Origin: Hahellaceae bacterium
GTDB taxonomy: Bacteria > Pseudomonadota > Gammaproteobacteria > Pseudomonadales > Oleiphilaceae
Reading direction: 5' to 3'
Assembly: GCA_016744695.1 (NCBI GenBank)
Contig: JADGDV010000006.1
Location: 1 to 64,000, forward strand
Length of the DNA: 64,000 nucleotides
Below are positions 1-10,023 of the stretch, one piece after another (position 1 is the first letter of the stretch; each line of letters opens with the position of its first letter). The notes under the pieces were generated by a model. The model had not been told where the DNA came from. It did not search any database and saw nothing but the letters and a program-made list of their open reading frames with translations. A program made the translations under genes and the position numbers.

Positions 1-513
1 CTTAACACTATTAGCGCGCTGCTCACTCAATGTCTGATTTAAGCTCAAAGACCCTGTAGAATCTGTATGACCTCCAACCTGAATAGCCGTTTCATCAAAC
101 TCTTTAAGCACTACACTTACAGAGGTTAGCACTTCAGTGAAATTAGCTTTAATATCTGACTTTCCTGTATCAAAGGTAATGTTACCTGGCATTATCAGTG
201 TAATCTCATCTCCATTTCGAGCAACACGCACACCACTTCCTTCGAGCTGATGACGCAATTTAGATTCTTGCTCATCCATATAGTAACCAACACCGCCACC
301 TAGTGCTCCACCGGCTGCAGCACCAATAAGTGCACCTTTACCACGATCTTTTTTACTGGACGTTGCAACACCAATAGCTGCTCCAGTTATAGCACCAATA
401 GCTGCACCCGTTGTGGCGCTAGATACCTTTTCTTCACCAGTATAAGGGTCATAAGTCATACACCCTGAAACCAATGCCGTCGACAATATCAAACTAAAAC
501 CTTTAAATCTCAT
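1..513 (-). CDS. OmpA-family lipoprotein, glycine-zipper type (3' end cut by window)
   Basis: Translating the minus strand from the ATG at 511-513 gives an open frame that runs off the window start (171 codons, C-terminus missing). It begins with a signal peptide and lipobox ALVSGC (Cys18), followed by a glycine-rich hydrophobic stretch rich in GAAIGA/GAAAGGALGGG, which is a glycine-zipper domain. An OmpA C-terminal domain follows, visible as GGHTDSTGS and then LSEQRANSVK. Known YiaD/OmpA-like lipoproteins of this build sit in the outer membrane and bind peptidoglycan through the OmpA domain. Role here is inferred from family only. The gene is monocistronic as far as visible. Confidence 0.9.
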   Translation of the reverse strand, partial: MRFKGFSLILSTALVSGCMTYDPYTGEEKVSSATTGAAIGAITGAAIGVATSSKKDRGKGALIGAAAGGALGGGVGYYMDEQESKLRHQLEGSGVRVARNGDEITLIMPGNITFDTGKSDIKANFTEVLTSVSVVLKEFDETAIQVGGHTDSTGSLSLNQTLSEQRANSVK

Positions 514-568
514 TCTTTTATTTACTCCAATATTTCAAATTAAGCCCCTGATAGCACAACAGAAGGCT

Positions 569-1543
569 CTAACTAGCGGAAAACGCTTTATCAATAAAAC
601 CAAACACTTCTGACCTGATTTCAACAGATTCATTCACCAAATGATGACGCCCTTTTGGTAAATAATGTACATCTACCTGAGATATTTTCTGTTGTATTAT
701 CGTAATATTGTGACGCCAGTCTACTGTCATATCCCGCCGCCCCTGAACAATTGAAACCTTAGCATCTACAGGAGGGCTACTTTCTATTCGTTTAATCCAA
801 GACCTCAACGCAGAAATCCACTCTATGGACATAATCCTAGACTGTAATGGATCATGCTTCTTCAAGAATTTAACAAACACCGGGTCATTACTATTCTCTG
901 AAAAAACACGTTTCCAAGTACTCAGAAATGGCCCCACCATTGTATGCATAATTAGGGCAGAGCTCCAGCCCACAGGCCGAACCAATGGAGCAAGGAGCAC
1001 AATATTTTCAAAGACCGGCTGTTTACACTCTAGCTCTGCTGATGGATCAGTTCGATTTAAAATATGATCAACTAAAACAGCCCCACCCGTACTTTGGCCA
1101 ATGGCATAAAGCGGCTCTTTTAAATGATCAACGCAAAGATTTAAGCAGCTATTTAACACCACCTGATAATCCTCAAAAGACTGTATGGCCGTTGGGCGCC
1201 CAGAAGACAAACCATGCCCTGGTAAATCATAAGCAACAACAGCCAAACCTTGCTCAAGACAATGCTTAATCAAATGCCCATATAAACCAACATGATCAAA
1301 ATAACCATGAAAAATAAATACAGTTCCTTTAACCGAGGCAGGGAGAAAATAGTGCATTGCCAAGCGGTAGCCTAGCGCATCAAAACTACCCAAATAATGC
1401 TCACTCTCGGGTAAGCTTTCAGAAAAATCAATTTGATAATAACGGCAATATTGTTTTGCCTCATCACTTAACTCGGGAAGACTTTGGAAGCTAAAAACCT
1501 CCATTTCTGAAATCAGTTTACTTCTTGTCCAATCATGCTTCAT
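569..1543 (-). CDS. alpha/beta hydrolase (lysophospholipase / monoacylglycerol lipase-like)
   Basis: The 324-residue protein has the serine-hydrolase fold features of the Hydrolase_4 family: oxyanion region HGYFDH at about residues 79-84, DLPGHG at 106-111, nucleophile elbow GQSTGG with Ser151, a candidate acid Asp271 or Asp275 and a candidate His300/301 in GRHH. There is no signal peptide, so it is probably cytoplasmic or membrane-associated. The family hydrolyses monoacylglycerols, lysophospholipids or similar esters; the true substrate cannot be read from sequence. It lies between the OmpA-like lipoprotein and a 388-bp spacer and appears to be transcribed alone. Confidence 0.85.
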   Translation of the reverse strand: MKHDWTRSKLISEMEVFSFQSLPELSDEAKQYCRYYQIDFSESLPESEHYLGSFDALGYRLAMHYFLPASVKGTVFIFHGYFDHVGLYGHLIKHCLEQGLAVVAYDLPGHGLSSGRPTAIQSFEDYQVVLNSCLNLCVDHLKEPLYAIGQSTGGAVLVDHILNRTDPSAELECKQPVFENIVLLAPLVRPVGWSSALIMHTMVGPFLSTWKRVFSENSNDPVFVKFLKKHDPLQSRIMSIEWISALRSWIKRIESSPPVDAKVSIVQGRRDMTVDWRHNITIIQQKISQVDVHYLPKGRHHLVNESVEIRSEVFGFIDKAFSAS

Positions 1544-1766
1544 AGAGAATATTCAATTATTTGGTCGCTACATTATGTGCGCCTAGGTTAACTCAAAGAG
1601 AGCTGAATGGCTAAATAATCCAACAGATTGATAACGGGCATACCCATGTGACGTAGTTTTTCACTTTTTACAATATTTCAAATTGTTGCGCCCTAAAATT
1701 GATTAACAGAAGGTACAATTGAGCCATGAAATAAAACACACATTAAACTAAACTTTGAATAAGACC

Positions 1767-1880
1767 ATGCAAGAATTTGATCAAACCACTATAAAAAAGA
1801 CAGGCCTAAGCCTGCCAGAAAGCATTATTCTAGTGACAATAGTTGGCATTTTAATATCCTATGGCTTATCGCTATTCTAA
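1767..1880 (+). CDS. possible 37-residue single-span membrane protein
   Basis: A short frame starts at ATG 1767 and stops at TAA 1878-1880. The product has a polar N-terminus (MQEFDQTTIKK) and one hydrophobic segment from about residue 20 to 37 (IILVTIVGILISYGLSLF), ending directly after it. The composition is that of a small tail-anchored membrane protein. No strong ribosome-binding site is visible, only a weak TAAGA upstream, so this may be a chance ORF. It is the only gene-like object in the 1544-1931 spacer; the rest of that spacer shows nothing I can name. Confidence 0.3.
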   Translation: MQEFDQTTIKKTGLSLPESIILVTIVGILISYGLSLF

Positions 1881-1931
1881 GTAAGTATAGGGAAAAAACC
1901 AACGCTTGACCTTGCTATGCAGCCAACACAG

Positions 1932-3254
1932 CTAATTGAATTGTCGGTAGTAGTGATCTGCATTTTTACGCTGTCGCTCAAGTATCTCTAAGCGAAATTC
2001 TTCCATTTTAGCCAGCAATGTCTCCAATGGAGACTCAGCCCGCTCAACCCCTGTCTGTACACTTGCGTTATAGGCTTTCTGCTGTTCTCTTATCTCATTC
2101 AATTTTTCAAGCGCATTGGATATAGCTATCACCCGCCTATCCTCTACTGTTTCTGGCTCACCCTCTTCCTGGGTAATATTCATGGTTACCGTTTGTTGTA
2201 TCTGGTTTGATGCTTCATCAGGCTTGGATAGATCAGCCAAGTCAATCTCTTGAATTGTCCTAAGCTCTCCCCCTTCCATTAGCACGATACCTGACGATTT
2301 TATCTCCCCCAACACACTGCCTGTTGGGGAATGGAGATTGAACCGACCCGATTCACTACCCAAGTAAATAGCCCCTACACCGATATCACTTAAGCTTCGG
2401 AGTTGATCATTTCCGCTTTCATCTCTCACCCACAAACTCAACTCAGAGAACACCGCATCATTTTCATCGATCCATAGATTTTCATCATGATCAAACTTAG
2501 CTAATTCAGAGAAACCTTGGCCTGTTTGTACTCCAAACAATTCAGAGCCATCATCCACCAAGCCATTTCCATTACGGTCAAGTACGAGATAGCCACTCCC
2601 TGTCGCTAATGAGGCAATGGTTTCAGAGACGCCATCCCCTTCAAGGTCAAACTCAAAAAATTGATCAGTTAAGCTAACCGATTCGGTACCAAAATTAATA
2701 ACGAGGGGGTCTTTCATCCGTTGAACGTCCAGCACAAAAGACTCAGAGGTTTCATAACTCGCTTCTTGCTTCAGCTCAAGATATAGCGAAAAATTAATTT
2801 CTCGTCCATCTTCAGTTTTGATAGAGCCATTAGAACTAAACGTTAAATTTTGGGATTCTGAAAGAAATTGATATTGTGAAAGACTAACTTCAGCGGTTCC
2901 AGTAAAGCCTGGAATCGCAGGACCAATGGATTGGCCATTCTTAATTTCAATCGCACTGATGGCTTCTTTCCCACTTAATGAAACATCAATCATCTTTGTT
3001 AATAACTTACTATTAACCACCTCTTCAACAGGCTCACCACTTAATGACACCTTGCTATTTGAATACAAGGTTAGATGCTCTTTAGATTGGTACTGATAAT
3101 CTGCCTCATGCTCGCTCACTACTGAACTACCCACATTCGCGGGGGTTGAATTCGTTATAACTAACGATGAAGAGTGCTCTTGTTCAAGGGTTTGAGCACG
3201 TTCAGCCTGAAGGCTTAATTGAATCGCACTGGATTCTATTTTCACATGCCCCAC
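1932..3254 (-). CDS. unknown protein with EF-hand-like calcium loops and C-terminal coiled coil
   Basis: The 440-residue protein has no signal peptide or membrane segment. Its N-terminal third is polar and Ser/Glu-rich. Around residues 140-165 it carries a strand-rich stretch with TEDGREIN. Residues 203-266 hold acidic loops that look calcium-binding: DLEGDGVSE, DRNGNGLVDDGSELFG and DHDENLWIDEND, the D-x-N-x-N-x-x-D type seen in many VCBS/haemolysin-related proteins. Residues about 370-435 are charged and predicted helical. The loops are family-level recognition only; function is unknown. The T-x-D-G-x-x-I-N signature recurs in the hypothetical protein at 52338-54182, suggesting a shared domain. 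No type I secretion genes are adjacent. Confidence 0.7.
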   Translation of the reverse strand: MGHVKIESSAIQLSLQAERAQTLEQEHSSSLVITNSTPANVGSSVVSEHEADYQYQSKEHLTLYSNSKVSLSGEPVEEVVNSKLLTKMIDVSLSGKEAISAIEIKNGQSIGPAIPGFTGTAEVSLSQYQFLSESQNLTFSSNGSIKTEDGREINFSLYLELKQEASYETSESFVLDVQRMKDPLVINFGTESVSLTDQFFEFDLEGDGVSETIASLATGSGYLVLDRNGNGLVDDGSELFGVQTGQGFSELAKFDHDENLWIDENDAVFSELSLWVRDESGNDQLRSLSDIGVGAIYLGSESGRFNLHSPTGSVLGEIKSSGIVLMEGGELRTIQEIDLADLSKPDEASNQIQQTVTMNITQEEGEPETVEDRRVIAISNALEKLNEIREQQKAYNASVQTGVERAESPLETLLAKMEEFRLEILERQRKNADHYYRQFN

Positions 3255-3349
3255 CTTAAATTCAGCTTTATAGTTACCTTTGTATCGGCAAAAAAAGGAG
3301 AAGCATGAGAAAATAAACGTTTTAATTGTTCAAATAACAACCAGAAGCC

Positions 3350-4300
3350 CTATTCAACAGGGCCCCACTTACCTTCATCATTCAAACAGAAATCCCTATT
3401 AACTGAATCGTCATTTCCATCATGAGCCTTAAATAGTAACTGAACCGTTCTACATTCTCTCCCTTCACTCTTGAATGAATTAACCAGCTTTACCTGACCT
3501 TTATTGCCAGTTTTAGAGTTATCCCAGTATGCAATATCTTTTTTGTCTGATTGAAGTAACTTTGCTGTGGCCTGATAAACAAGAGTAAAGTCTTCTTCCG
3601 TTATCTTATCTTCATTCTTTAAGCTTGAACGAATTTTATTTTCTGTACCTTTTAATAGCTCAAACGGTGTTGAAATAATACCTTTAAAAAAGCCGGTTAC
3701 AGCTCCCTTACCAGCCGTTTCACTAATATCTTTAGTGTTATCAACAATGGTCTCTACTCTGGTTAAGTATGAAGGAATCTCATTTCGAGTTTTTTCAACC
3801 TCACCTAAGATCTCTGGCACAAGGGGTAACGCTTTCTCAATTTGTTGGTTAGTATCATTAACCACTACCGTTATTTGGTTCACTGTTTTTAGAATGTCCG
3901 GCAGCCTTTTTTCTAGGATGTCTATTTGAGCGTGAAGCTTATCAACACGCTCAAGAATAGAAGGCAAGGTTAACCTAACTGCTTCAACTTCCTTTAAAGC
4001 GACTGGAACCAATTGTCGAACTTTACCTACCTCATCCAAAATAGGCGGTATTGAATTCGTTGTATTCTCTACGGTTTGTAAAATATCAGGCACTAAAACT
4101 AATAAAGGCTCAACCTTTTCAGCAGTACGATCAATTTGATGGTTAATATCACTCACCTGATCAAGAATCGAAGGTATTTGTTGGCTTACACTGAGTATAG
4201 AGTAGGCAAAATAAGCAATAGACGCGGCTAGTAGAGTGAGAGAGAAAGAAAATAGTTTATCTTTCATAGGCTTAATTTTATGATCCATAAAGAACGTCAC
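3350..4300 (-). CDS. membrane-anchored protein with about 20 exact proline heptads, unknown function
   Basis: The 316-residue product has one N-terminal transmembrane segment at about residues 15-38 and then a long helical region. From Pro43 to about residue 182 the sequence can be written as uninterrupted seven-residue blocks, nearly all ending in V, I or L. Eight begin with Pro (43, 71, 85, 99, 113, 134, 162, 176), typically P-x-I-L-x-x-V as in PSILERV or PDILKTV. All these prolines are separated by exact multiples of seven. A glycine-containing hydrophobic stretch (GAVTGFFKGIIS) follows at about 199-210, then a polar C-terminal domain with two Cys residues. Alternative starts exist at Met5 and Met12. 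The build suggests a periplasmic or cytoplasmic rod tethered to the inner membrane. I do not recognise a named family. Confidence 0.75.
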   Translation of the reverse strand: MTFFMDHKIKPMKDKLFSFSLTLLAASIAYFAYSILSVSQQIPSILDQVSDINHQIDRTAEKVEPLLVLVPDILQTVENTTNSIPPILDEVGKVRQLVPVALKEVEAVRLTLPSILERVDKLHAQIDILEKRLPDILKTVNQITVVVNDTNQQIEKALPLVPEILGEVEKTRNEIPSYLTRVETIVDNTKDISETAGKGAVTGFFKGIISTPFELLKGTENKIRSSLKNEDKITEEDFTLVYQATAKLLQSDKKDIAYWDNSKTGNKGQVKLVNSFKSEGRECRTVQLLFKAHDGNDDSVNRDFCLNDEGKWGPVE

Positions 4301-4360
4301 TTAGTATTTAAGTGATCATTAAAACAAAGGCTGCAACGAATGTCACTTCCATACAGACGA

Positions 4361-4390
4361 AAAAAAACCGTGACACAGCACGGTTTTTTT
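4361..4390 (-). terminator. intrinsic terminator after fba
   Basis: CCGTG (4368-4372) pairs with CACGG (4379-4383), flanked by a run of A on the left and seven T on the right. The A/T tracts extend the stem, so it can act on both strands. It lies 22 bp past the aldolase stop codon and closes the tkt-epd-pgk-fba operon. Confidence 0.8.
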
Positions 4391-4411
4391 ATGAAACAGA
4401 AAAACTAGAAC

Positions 4412-5461
4412 TTATAGTTTACCGGCTTCGTAAAGCTCAAACATAACATCTAATGAATCAGCCTTAATCTTACTTGCATTACCTGCAGCACCAAAAGACT
4501 CATAACGCGCAATACAAATATCGGTCATTGCCGTCACTGACGCTTTCAAATATTTACGTGGGTCAAATTCAGAAGGGTTTTCAGCCATGAATCGACGAAT
4601 AGCACCCGTAGATGCTAAACGAAGGTCTGTATCAATATTCACTTTACGAACACCATGCTTAATGCCTTCAACAATTTGCTCTACAGGCACACCGTACGTT
4701 TCTGGAATTTCACCACCAAATTCATTAATAACCGCCAGCCATTCTTGAGGCACTGATGACGAACCATGCATAACCAAGTGCGTATTAGGAATACGGTCAT
4801 GAATCGCTTTAATACGATCAATAGCCAAAATATCATCTGTTGGCGGGCGAGTGAACTTATATGCACCATGACTGGTTCCACAAGCAATAGCTAATGCATC
4901 CACACCTGTTTTCTCAACAAAATCTGCCGCTTCTTCAGGGTTTGTTAACATTTGTTCTGCTGTTAATATACCTTCAGCACCCACACCATCTTCTTCTCCT
5001 GCTTGGCCTGTTTCTAAAGAACCAAGGCAACCTAATTCGCCTTCTACAGAAACACCACACGCATGAGCCATGTCTACGGTCTTGCGAGTCACATCAACAT
5101 TATATTCATAAGATGATGGCGTTTTACCATCGGCCAACAATGAACCATCCATCATGACTGATGAAAAACCTAGCTGAATTGAACGCTGACAAATAGCCGG
5201 TGAAGTACCGTGATCCTGGTGCATACATACAGGAATATGCGGAAATTCTTCTATCGCAGCAAGAATTAAGTGACGTAAAAAAGGAGCGCCAGCATAACTA
5301 CGCGCGCCTGCAGATGCCTGAACAATAACCGGGCTGTTAGTTTTATCTGCCGCAACCATAATGGCGCGCATTTGCTCTAAATTATTAACATTAAACGCGG
5401 GTACGCCATACCCAATTTCTGCTGCGTGGTCGAGCATTTGACGCATACTAATAAGTGCCAT
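4412..5461 (-). CDS. fba: fructose-bisphosphate aldolase, class II (Calvin-type)
   Basis: The 349-residue enzyme cleaves or forms fructose 1,6-bisphosphate from dihydroxyacetone phosphate and glyceraldehyde 3-phosphate in the cytoplasm. Class II metal and catalytic signatures are visible: AFNVNNLEQ near the N-terminus, CMHQDHG with the zinc His and catalytic Asp, VEGELGCLG, a later HGAYKF stretch, HGSSSVP, and NIDTDLR at the phosphate-binding end. The length and motifs fit the class IIB/Calvin-cycle subtype rather than the E. coli FbaA form. It is the last gene of the minus-strand operon, 24 bp after pgk, and is followed by an intrinsic terminator. No Rubisco or phosphoribulokinase gene is in the window. 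Confidence 0.95.
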   Translation of the reverse strand: MALISMRQMLDHAAEIGYGVPAFNVNNLEQMRAIMVAADKTNSPVIVQASAGARSYAGAPFLRHLILAAIEEFPHIPVCMHQDHGTSPAICQRSIQLGFSSVMMDGSLLADGKTPSSYEYNVDVTRKTVDMAHACGVSVEGELGCLGSLETGQAGEEDGVGAEGILTAEQMLTNPEEAADFVEKTGVDALAIACGTSHGAYKFTRPPTDDILAIDRIKAIHDRIPNTHLVMHGSSSVPQEWLAVINEFGGEIPETYGVPVEQIVEGIKHGVRKVNIDTDLRLASTGAIRRFMAENPSEFDPRKYLKASVTAMTDICIARYESFGAAGNASKIKADSLDVMFELYEAGKL

Positions 5462-5485
5462 GAACTTTTTCCTTTTAAAATTAGT

Positions 5486-6649
5486 TTATTTAGCGCCACG
5501 CGCTTCAAGCATAGCAACAGCAGGTAGAGTTTTCCCTTCAACAAACTCTAGAAAAGCACCACCACCTGTAGAAATATAAGATACTTTATCTGCGATATCG
5601 TATTTATCAACCGCCGCCAAGGTATCACCGCCACCTGCAATTGAAAAGGCATCACTATCCGCAATAGCCTTAGCCAATACTTTTGTACCTTCACCAAACT
5701 GATCAAATTCGAATACGCCAACAGGGCCATTCCAAATAATAGTTTTAGCGTCTTTTAATAGCGTTGCTAAAGTCTCGACTGAATCAGGACCAATATCAAA
5801 AATCATGTCATCTTCAACGACATCAGTCGCCGCTTTAAGTGTGGCCTCTGCTGTTTCAGAAAATTCTTTGCCTGTTACAACATCGGTAGGCACAGGCACA
5901 TTAACTTTTTCCATCAAGGTTTTCGCTTGTGGAATAAGATCATGCTCACAAAGTGATTTACCTACCGGGTGACCTGCGGCCGCCAAAAATGTATTGGCAA
6001 TACCGCCGCCTACGATAAGGTTATCAACAATACTAGATAATGACTCAAGTACAGTCAGCTTCGTTGAAACTTTAGAGCCACCTACAATAGCCATTAATGG
6101 ACGTGCTGGGTTATCGAGTGCTTTGCCTAAAGCATCTAACTCACCAGCAAGCAGCGGACCCGCGCAGGCAACAGGAGCATATTTACCCACACCATGAGTA
6201 GAAGCCTGAGCACGATGCGCTGTACCAAAAGCATCCATCACGTAAACATCACATAATGCAGCATAGGCACGAGAAAGTTCTTCGCTATCTTTCTTCTCGC
6301 CCTTGTTAAACCTGACATTCTCAAACAAAACAACTTGACCATCTTCAAGGTCTACACCATTTTTCCAGTCAGCAATCACTTTTACGTCTTTACCTAACAA
6401 GCCAGACAGATGTTCTGCAACAGGCTTTAATGAAAACTCTTCAGCAAACTCACCTTCCGTTGGTCGACCCAAGTGCGTCATTAGCATCACTTTGGCACCG
6501 GCTTCTATTGCTAGCTTAATAGTAGGCAACGAAGCTCTGATACGTGCATCACTGGTAACTTTTCCATCTTTAATCGGCACGTTAAGGTCTTCTCGGATCA
6601 ATACTCGCTTTCCTGCAAGATCTAAATCCGTCATTTTAATGATCGCCAT
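5486..6649 (-). CDS. pgk: phosphoglycerate kinase
   Basis: The 387-residue protein matches PGK throughout. It has the N-terminal substrate-binding [15 protein letters not shown] and the HLGRP loop, then GGSKVSTKL at the domain hinge, the C-terminal nucleotide-binding [10 protein letters not shown], and GGGDTLAA close to the end. It transfers phosphate between 1,3-bisphosphoglycerate and ADP in glycolysis and gluconeogenesis. It sits between epd (69 bp upstream) and fba (24 bp downstream), a standard gammaproteobacterial order. Length is normal for bacterial PGK and nothing is missing. Confidence 0.97.
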   Translation of the reverse strand: MAIIKMTDLDLAGKRVLIREDLNVPIKDGKVTSDARIRASLPTIKLAIEAGAKVMLMTHLGRPTEGEFAEEFSLKPVAEHLSGLLGKDVKVIADWKNGVDLEDGQVVLFENVRFNKGEKKDSEELSRAYAALCDVYVMDAFGTAHRAQASTHGVGKYAPVACAGPLLAGELDALGKALDNPARPLMAIVGGSKVSTKLTVLESLSSIVDNLIVGGGIANTFLAAAGHPVGKSLCEHDLIPQAKTLMEKVNVPVPTDVVTGKEFSETAEATLKAATDVVEDDMIFDIGPDSVETLATLLKDAKTIIWNGPVGVFEFDQFGEGTKVLAKAIADSDAFSIAGGGDTLAAVDKYDIADKVSYISTGGGAFLEFVEGKTLPAVAMLEARGAK

Positions 6650-6718
6650 TATCTATCCTCATTTTCAATAAAATTAAATTCTTACGATGTTCAAGTCAAA
6701 CTATACGAAAGCCAAGCC

Positions 6719-7735
6719 CTAAACGCGATCTAACCAAGCAGACGCCACATCCAACATCCGGTTGGCATAGCCCCATTCATTATCAAACCACGTTAACACC
6801 TTAACTAGCTTTCCATCACTTACTTGCGTCTGACTTCCGTCAATCACTCCGGAGCGGGAATCATGATTAAAATCACACGACGCCAAAGGCTCTTCGGTAT
6901 ACCCTAATACGCCACCCAAGCCATTAAGGGACGCACCTGACAGTATTTGATTCACTTCTTCTACTGACGTGTTACGGCTAACATTTATGGTTAAATCCAA
7001 CATTGATACATTCACTGTTGGCACACGAATAGCCACTGAACTAAAACGCCCTTCCATCTCAGGAAGTAAACGTTCAATACCTTTAGCCAAGCCCGTATTA
7101 ACAGGTACGATATTATGCATCGCACTACGGGTTCGCCTTAAATCTTGATGATGGTATGCATCAATAGTCGGCTGATCATTCATAGCAGAATGAATGGTTG
7201 TAGTTGTGCCTCGCTCAATACCCAGTTTATCGTGCAACACCTTAATGACAGGAACAATACAGTTTGTAGTGCAAGAAGCACTGGATACAACACGATCACT
7301 ATTTGAGAGCGTAGAATCATTCACGCCATAAACAATCGTTTTATCTACACTAGATTCAGTTGGCTGAGCAAAAAGAACCTTACCAGCCCCTGCTTGCAGG
7401 TGCGATGCAGCACCCTTTTTGTCACCAAACTTTCCGGTACATTCAAGTACCAAGTCAACATTGAGTGCTTTCCACGGAAGTAAAGCAGGCTTTTGTTGAT
7501 TGAGCACAGCAATACGATCGTTGTTAATACAGAGCTGATCTGATTCAACGGTTACCGAACCGGAAAATCGCCCATGGGTAGAGTCATATCGTGTGAGATA
7601 AGCAATGGTATCGATATCAGACAGCTCATTAATGGCCACTACCTGAAGCTTTTCCCGATATTCATTTTCATAGAGCGCACGCAACACACATTGCCCAATA
7701 CGCCCATATCCGTTTATCGCAACGCGGTATGACAT
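6719..7735 (-). CDS. epd: erythrose-4-phosphate dehydrogenase (GapA/Epd family)
   Basis: The 338-residue protein has the NAD-binding N-terminus VAINGYGRIGQ, the catalytic SCTTNC motif and the usual GAPDH-family end WFDNEWGYANRM. Residues following the active site read SAMNDQPTIDAYHHQDLRRT and IRVPTVNVSMLDLT. The NDQP...DLRRTR pattern is typical of erythrose-4-phosphate dehydrogenase rather than glycolytic GAPDH, which has the shape TQ...DGP. Epd makes 4-phosphoerythronate for pyridoxal 5'-phosphate synthesis. Position between tkt, which makes erythrose 4-phosphate, and pgk agrees with this. A GAPDH side role cannot be excluded, since no gap gene is in the window. Confidence 0.88.
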   Translation of the reverse strand: MSYRVAINGYGRIGQCVLRALYENEYREKLQVVAINELSDIDTIAYLTRYDSTHGRFSGSVTVESDQLCINNDRIAVLNQQKPALLPWKALNVDLVLECTGKFGDKKGAASHLQAGAGKVLFAQPTESSVDKTIVYGVNDSTLSNSDRVVSSASCTTNCIVPVIKVLHDKLGIERGTTTTIHSAMNDQPTIDAYHHQDLRRTRSAMHNIVPVNTGLAKGIERLLPEMEGRFSSVAIRVPTVNVSMLDLTINVSRNTSVEEVNQILSGASLNGLGGVLGYTEEPLASCDFNHDSRSGVIDGSQTQVSDGKLVKVLTWFDNEWGYANRMLDVASAWLDRV

Positions 7736-7775
7736 GAATTCCCTAATTTTTATTTCTAAACTTATCGCAATTAAT

Positions 7776-7817
7776 CGTAGGGTGTGCCGTGCGCACCGTC
7801 TTTTGGCACACCCTACG
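7776..7817. repeat. REP-like palindromic repeat, family A (CGTAGGGTG type)
   Basis: CGTAGGGTGTGCC (7776-7788) is mirrored by GGCACACCCTACG (7805-7817), with GTGCGCACCG inside. Related copies or half copies occur at 14491-14513, 25648-25670 and 35639-35693. The element lies between tkt and epd and can form a stable hairpin, so it may tune operon mRNA processing. Confidence 0.85.
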
Positions 7818-7835
7818 TTTTGGACATAGAGCTAA

Positions 7836-9830
7836 CTAAAGAAGCTCTTCAGCAACGGCTACAACATTATCAACCGTAAAGCCAAATTCTTCTAGCAACT
7901 GACCTGCCGGTGCAGACTCACCATAAGTAGACATACCAACAATTCGCCCATCAAGACCGACATATTTATACCAGAAGTCTTCTATAGCGGCTTCAATAGC
8001 GACACGAGATGCAACTTCTAAAGGTAGTACCTGCTGCTTATACTCAGCACTTTGTGCATCAAACACATCAGTCGATGGCATTGATACAACACGTACTTTA
8101 GTGCCTTTCTCACGTAAGACTGCCGCAGCGTCTTGAGCCAAACCAACTTCTGAGCCGGTTGCGATAAGAATAATATCGGCTTCACCGTCACAATCTGAAA
8201 GCACATAACCGCCGCGCTCAACCTGTGCTAATTGCTCAGCATTACGTGCCTGGTGAGGCAAGGCCTGACGAGAAAAGATTAATGAAGAAGGACCATCATT
8301 ACGCTCAAGTGCTGACTTCCACGCCACGGCTGACTCAACCGCATCACATGGACGCCATAAATTCATATTCGGTGTATTTCTCAAACTCGCCATCTGCTCA
8401 ACAGGCTGGTGAGTTGGGCCATCTTCGCCCAAACCAATAGAATCATGTGTATATACATTAATGGCACGCTGCTTCATTAATGCAGACATACGTACGGCAT
8501 TACGGGCATATTCCATAAACATTAAGAAAGTAGCACCGTAAGGAACAAAACCGCCATGTAAGGCAATACCGTTCATAATGGCCGTCATGCCGAATTCACG
8601 TACACCGTAAAAAATATAGTTACCCGAAGCGTCGTCTTTTTCTAGCCCTTTACAACCTTCCCAAAGGGTCAGGTTAGAGCCAGCCAAATCAGCTGAACCG
8701 CCTAATAATTCAGGCAAGAGAGGACCAAACTTATTCAAGGTGTTTTGTGAGGCTTTACGGCTAGCGATCGTTTCGCCTTTATCTTGGCATTCCTGAACAT
8801 AAGCTGCTGCTTTTTCAGAGAAGTCTGCAGGAAGATCCCCTGCCACACGACGTGTTAATTCTGCCGCGAGTTCTGGGTATGCATTTTGGTAAGCAGCAAA
8901 TTTATCATTCCAAGCACTTTCTGCTGCAGCGCCCTTTTCTTTTGCATTCCAGTTAGCATAAATGTCATCAGGCACTTCAAAAGCACCATGAGTCCAGCCC
9001 AATTTTTCACGTGTTGCTGCAATTTCATCATCGCCTAGTGGAGCACCATGGCAATCTTCTTTGCCTTCTTTATTAGGTGAACCAAAACCAATAATAGTTT
9101 TACAACAAATTAAAGTAGGTTGATCGGGGTTTGCTTTAGCGGCTTCTACTGCTGCAAGCAATGCATCTGAATCATGCCCATCGACCGCAGGGATTACCTG
9201 CCAGCCATAAGACTCAAAACGTGCTGGCGTATCATCAGTAAACCAGCCTTCAACTTCACCATCAATAGAGATGCCGTTGTCATCATAAAAGGCAATTAAT
9301 TTGCCTAAACCTAAAGTGCCGGCAAGAGAAGACACTTCATGTGAAATACCTTCCATTAAGCAACCGTCACCTAAAAATACATAGGTGTTATGGTCAACCA
9401 CATCATGGTCTTCACGGTTAAACTGAGCTGCCAGTGACTTTTCAGCAAGCGCCATACCTACTGCATTGGCAAGACCTTGGCCTAACGGGCCCGTTGTTGT
9501 TTCAACACCGGGTGTATAACCCAGTTCAGGGTGCCCTGGTGTTTTTGAGTGTAACTGTCGGAAATTTTTAAGATCATCAATACTAAGATCATAACCCGTC
9601 AGGTGTAATAAAGAGTAGATCAGCATAGACCCGTGACCATTCGATAGAATGAACCGATCACGATTAGCCCACTGAGGGTTCGCCGGATTATGTGTCATGT
9701 GGTCATTCCACAACACTTCAGCTATATCAGCCATTCCCATTGGAGCCCCTGGGTGTCCAGACTTGGCCTTTTGAACAGCATCCATACTGAGTGCACGAAT
9801 TGCGTTTGCTAGATCTCTACGAGATGGCAT
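7836..9830 (-). CDS. tkt: transketolase
   Basis: The protein is 664 residues from Met at 9828-9830. That start is preferred because GGTGGGAG lies 8 bases upstream and the sequence [18 protein letters not shown] aligns with transketolase N-termini; a GTG further out at 9845 lies before the Shine-Dalgarno sequence. Family signatures include [22 protein letters not shown], the TPP motif GDGCLMEG and the E1-type [14 protein letters not shown] stretch. The enzyme moves two-carbon units between sugar phosphates (pentose phosphate pathway) and supplies erythrose 4-phosphate. It heads the tkt-epd-pgk-fba operon, with a REP-like hairpin before epd. Confidence 0.96.
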   Translation of the reverse strand: MPSRRDLANAIRALSMDAVQKAKSGHPGAPMGMADIAEVLWNDHMTHNPANPQWANRDRFILSNGHGSMLIYSLLHLTGYDLSIDDLKNFRQLHSKTPGHPELGYTPGVETTTGPLGQGLANAVGMALAEKSLAAQFNREDHDVVDHNTYVFLGDGCLMEGISHEVSSLAGTLGLGKLIAFYDDNGISIDGEVEGWFTDDTPARFESYGWQVIPAVDGHDSDALLAAVEAAKANPDQPTLICCKTIIGFGSPNKEGKEDCHGAPLGDDEIAATREKLGWTHGAFEVPDDIYANWNAKEKGAAAESAWNDKFAAYQNAYPELAAELTRRVAGDLPADFSEKAAAYVQECQDKGETIASRKASQNTLNKFGPLLPELLGGSADLAGSNLTLWEGCKGLEKDDASGNYIFYGVREFGMTAIMNGIALHGGFVPYGATFLMFMEYARNAVRMSALMKQRAINVYTHDSIGLGEDGPTHQPVEQMASLRNTPNMNLWRPCDAVESAVAWKSALERNDGPSSLIFSRQALPHQARNAEQLAQVERGGYVLSDCDGEADIILIATGSEVGLAQDAAAVLREKGTKVRVVSMPSTDVFDAQSAEYKQQVLPLEVASRVAIEAAIEDFWYKYVGLDGRIVGMSTYGESAPAGQLLEEFGFTVDNVVAVAEELL

Positions 9831-10023
9831 TAAATTGTCTCCCACCGACAGTTTTAACAGAATAGCTTATAAAAAAGGCGTGTATTTTCGCTTATATCGC
9901 CCTATTGAGCAAACTTATTGAGGCTAAGAAATGTAAATAATTATTCACACACGATAACAGTCGCTTCGATGTAGAGCGGAGGGAGCGAATTATAGGGATT
10001 GCATTGTGACTTTGCGGCTTCAG

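Noticed and set aside
825-1269. Plus-strand ORFs within the alpha/beta hydrolase gene
   Set aside because: They lie inside a well-supported minus-strand gene, show no domain and have no ribosome-binding site.
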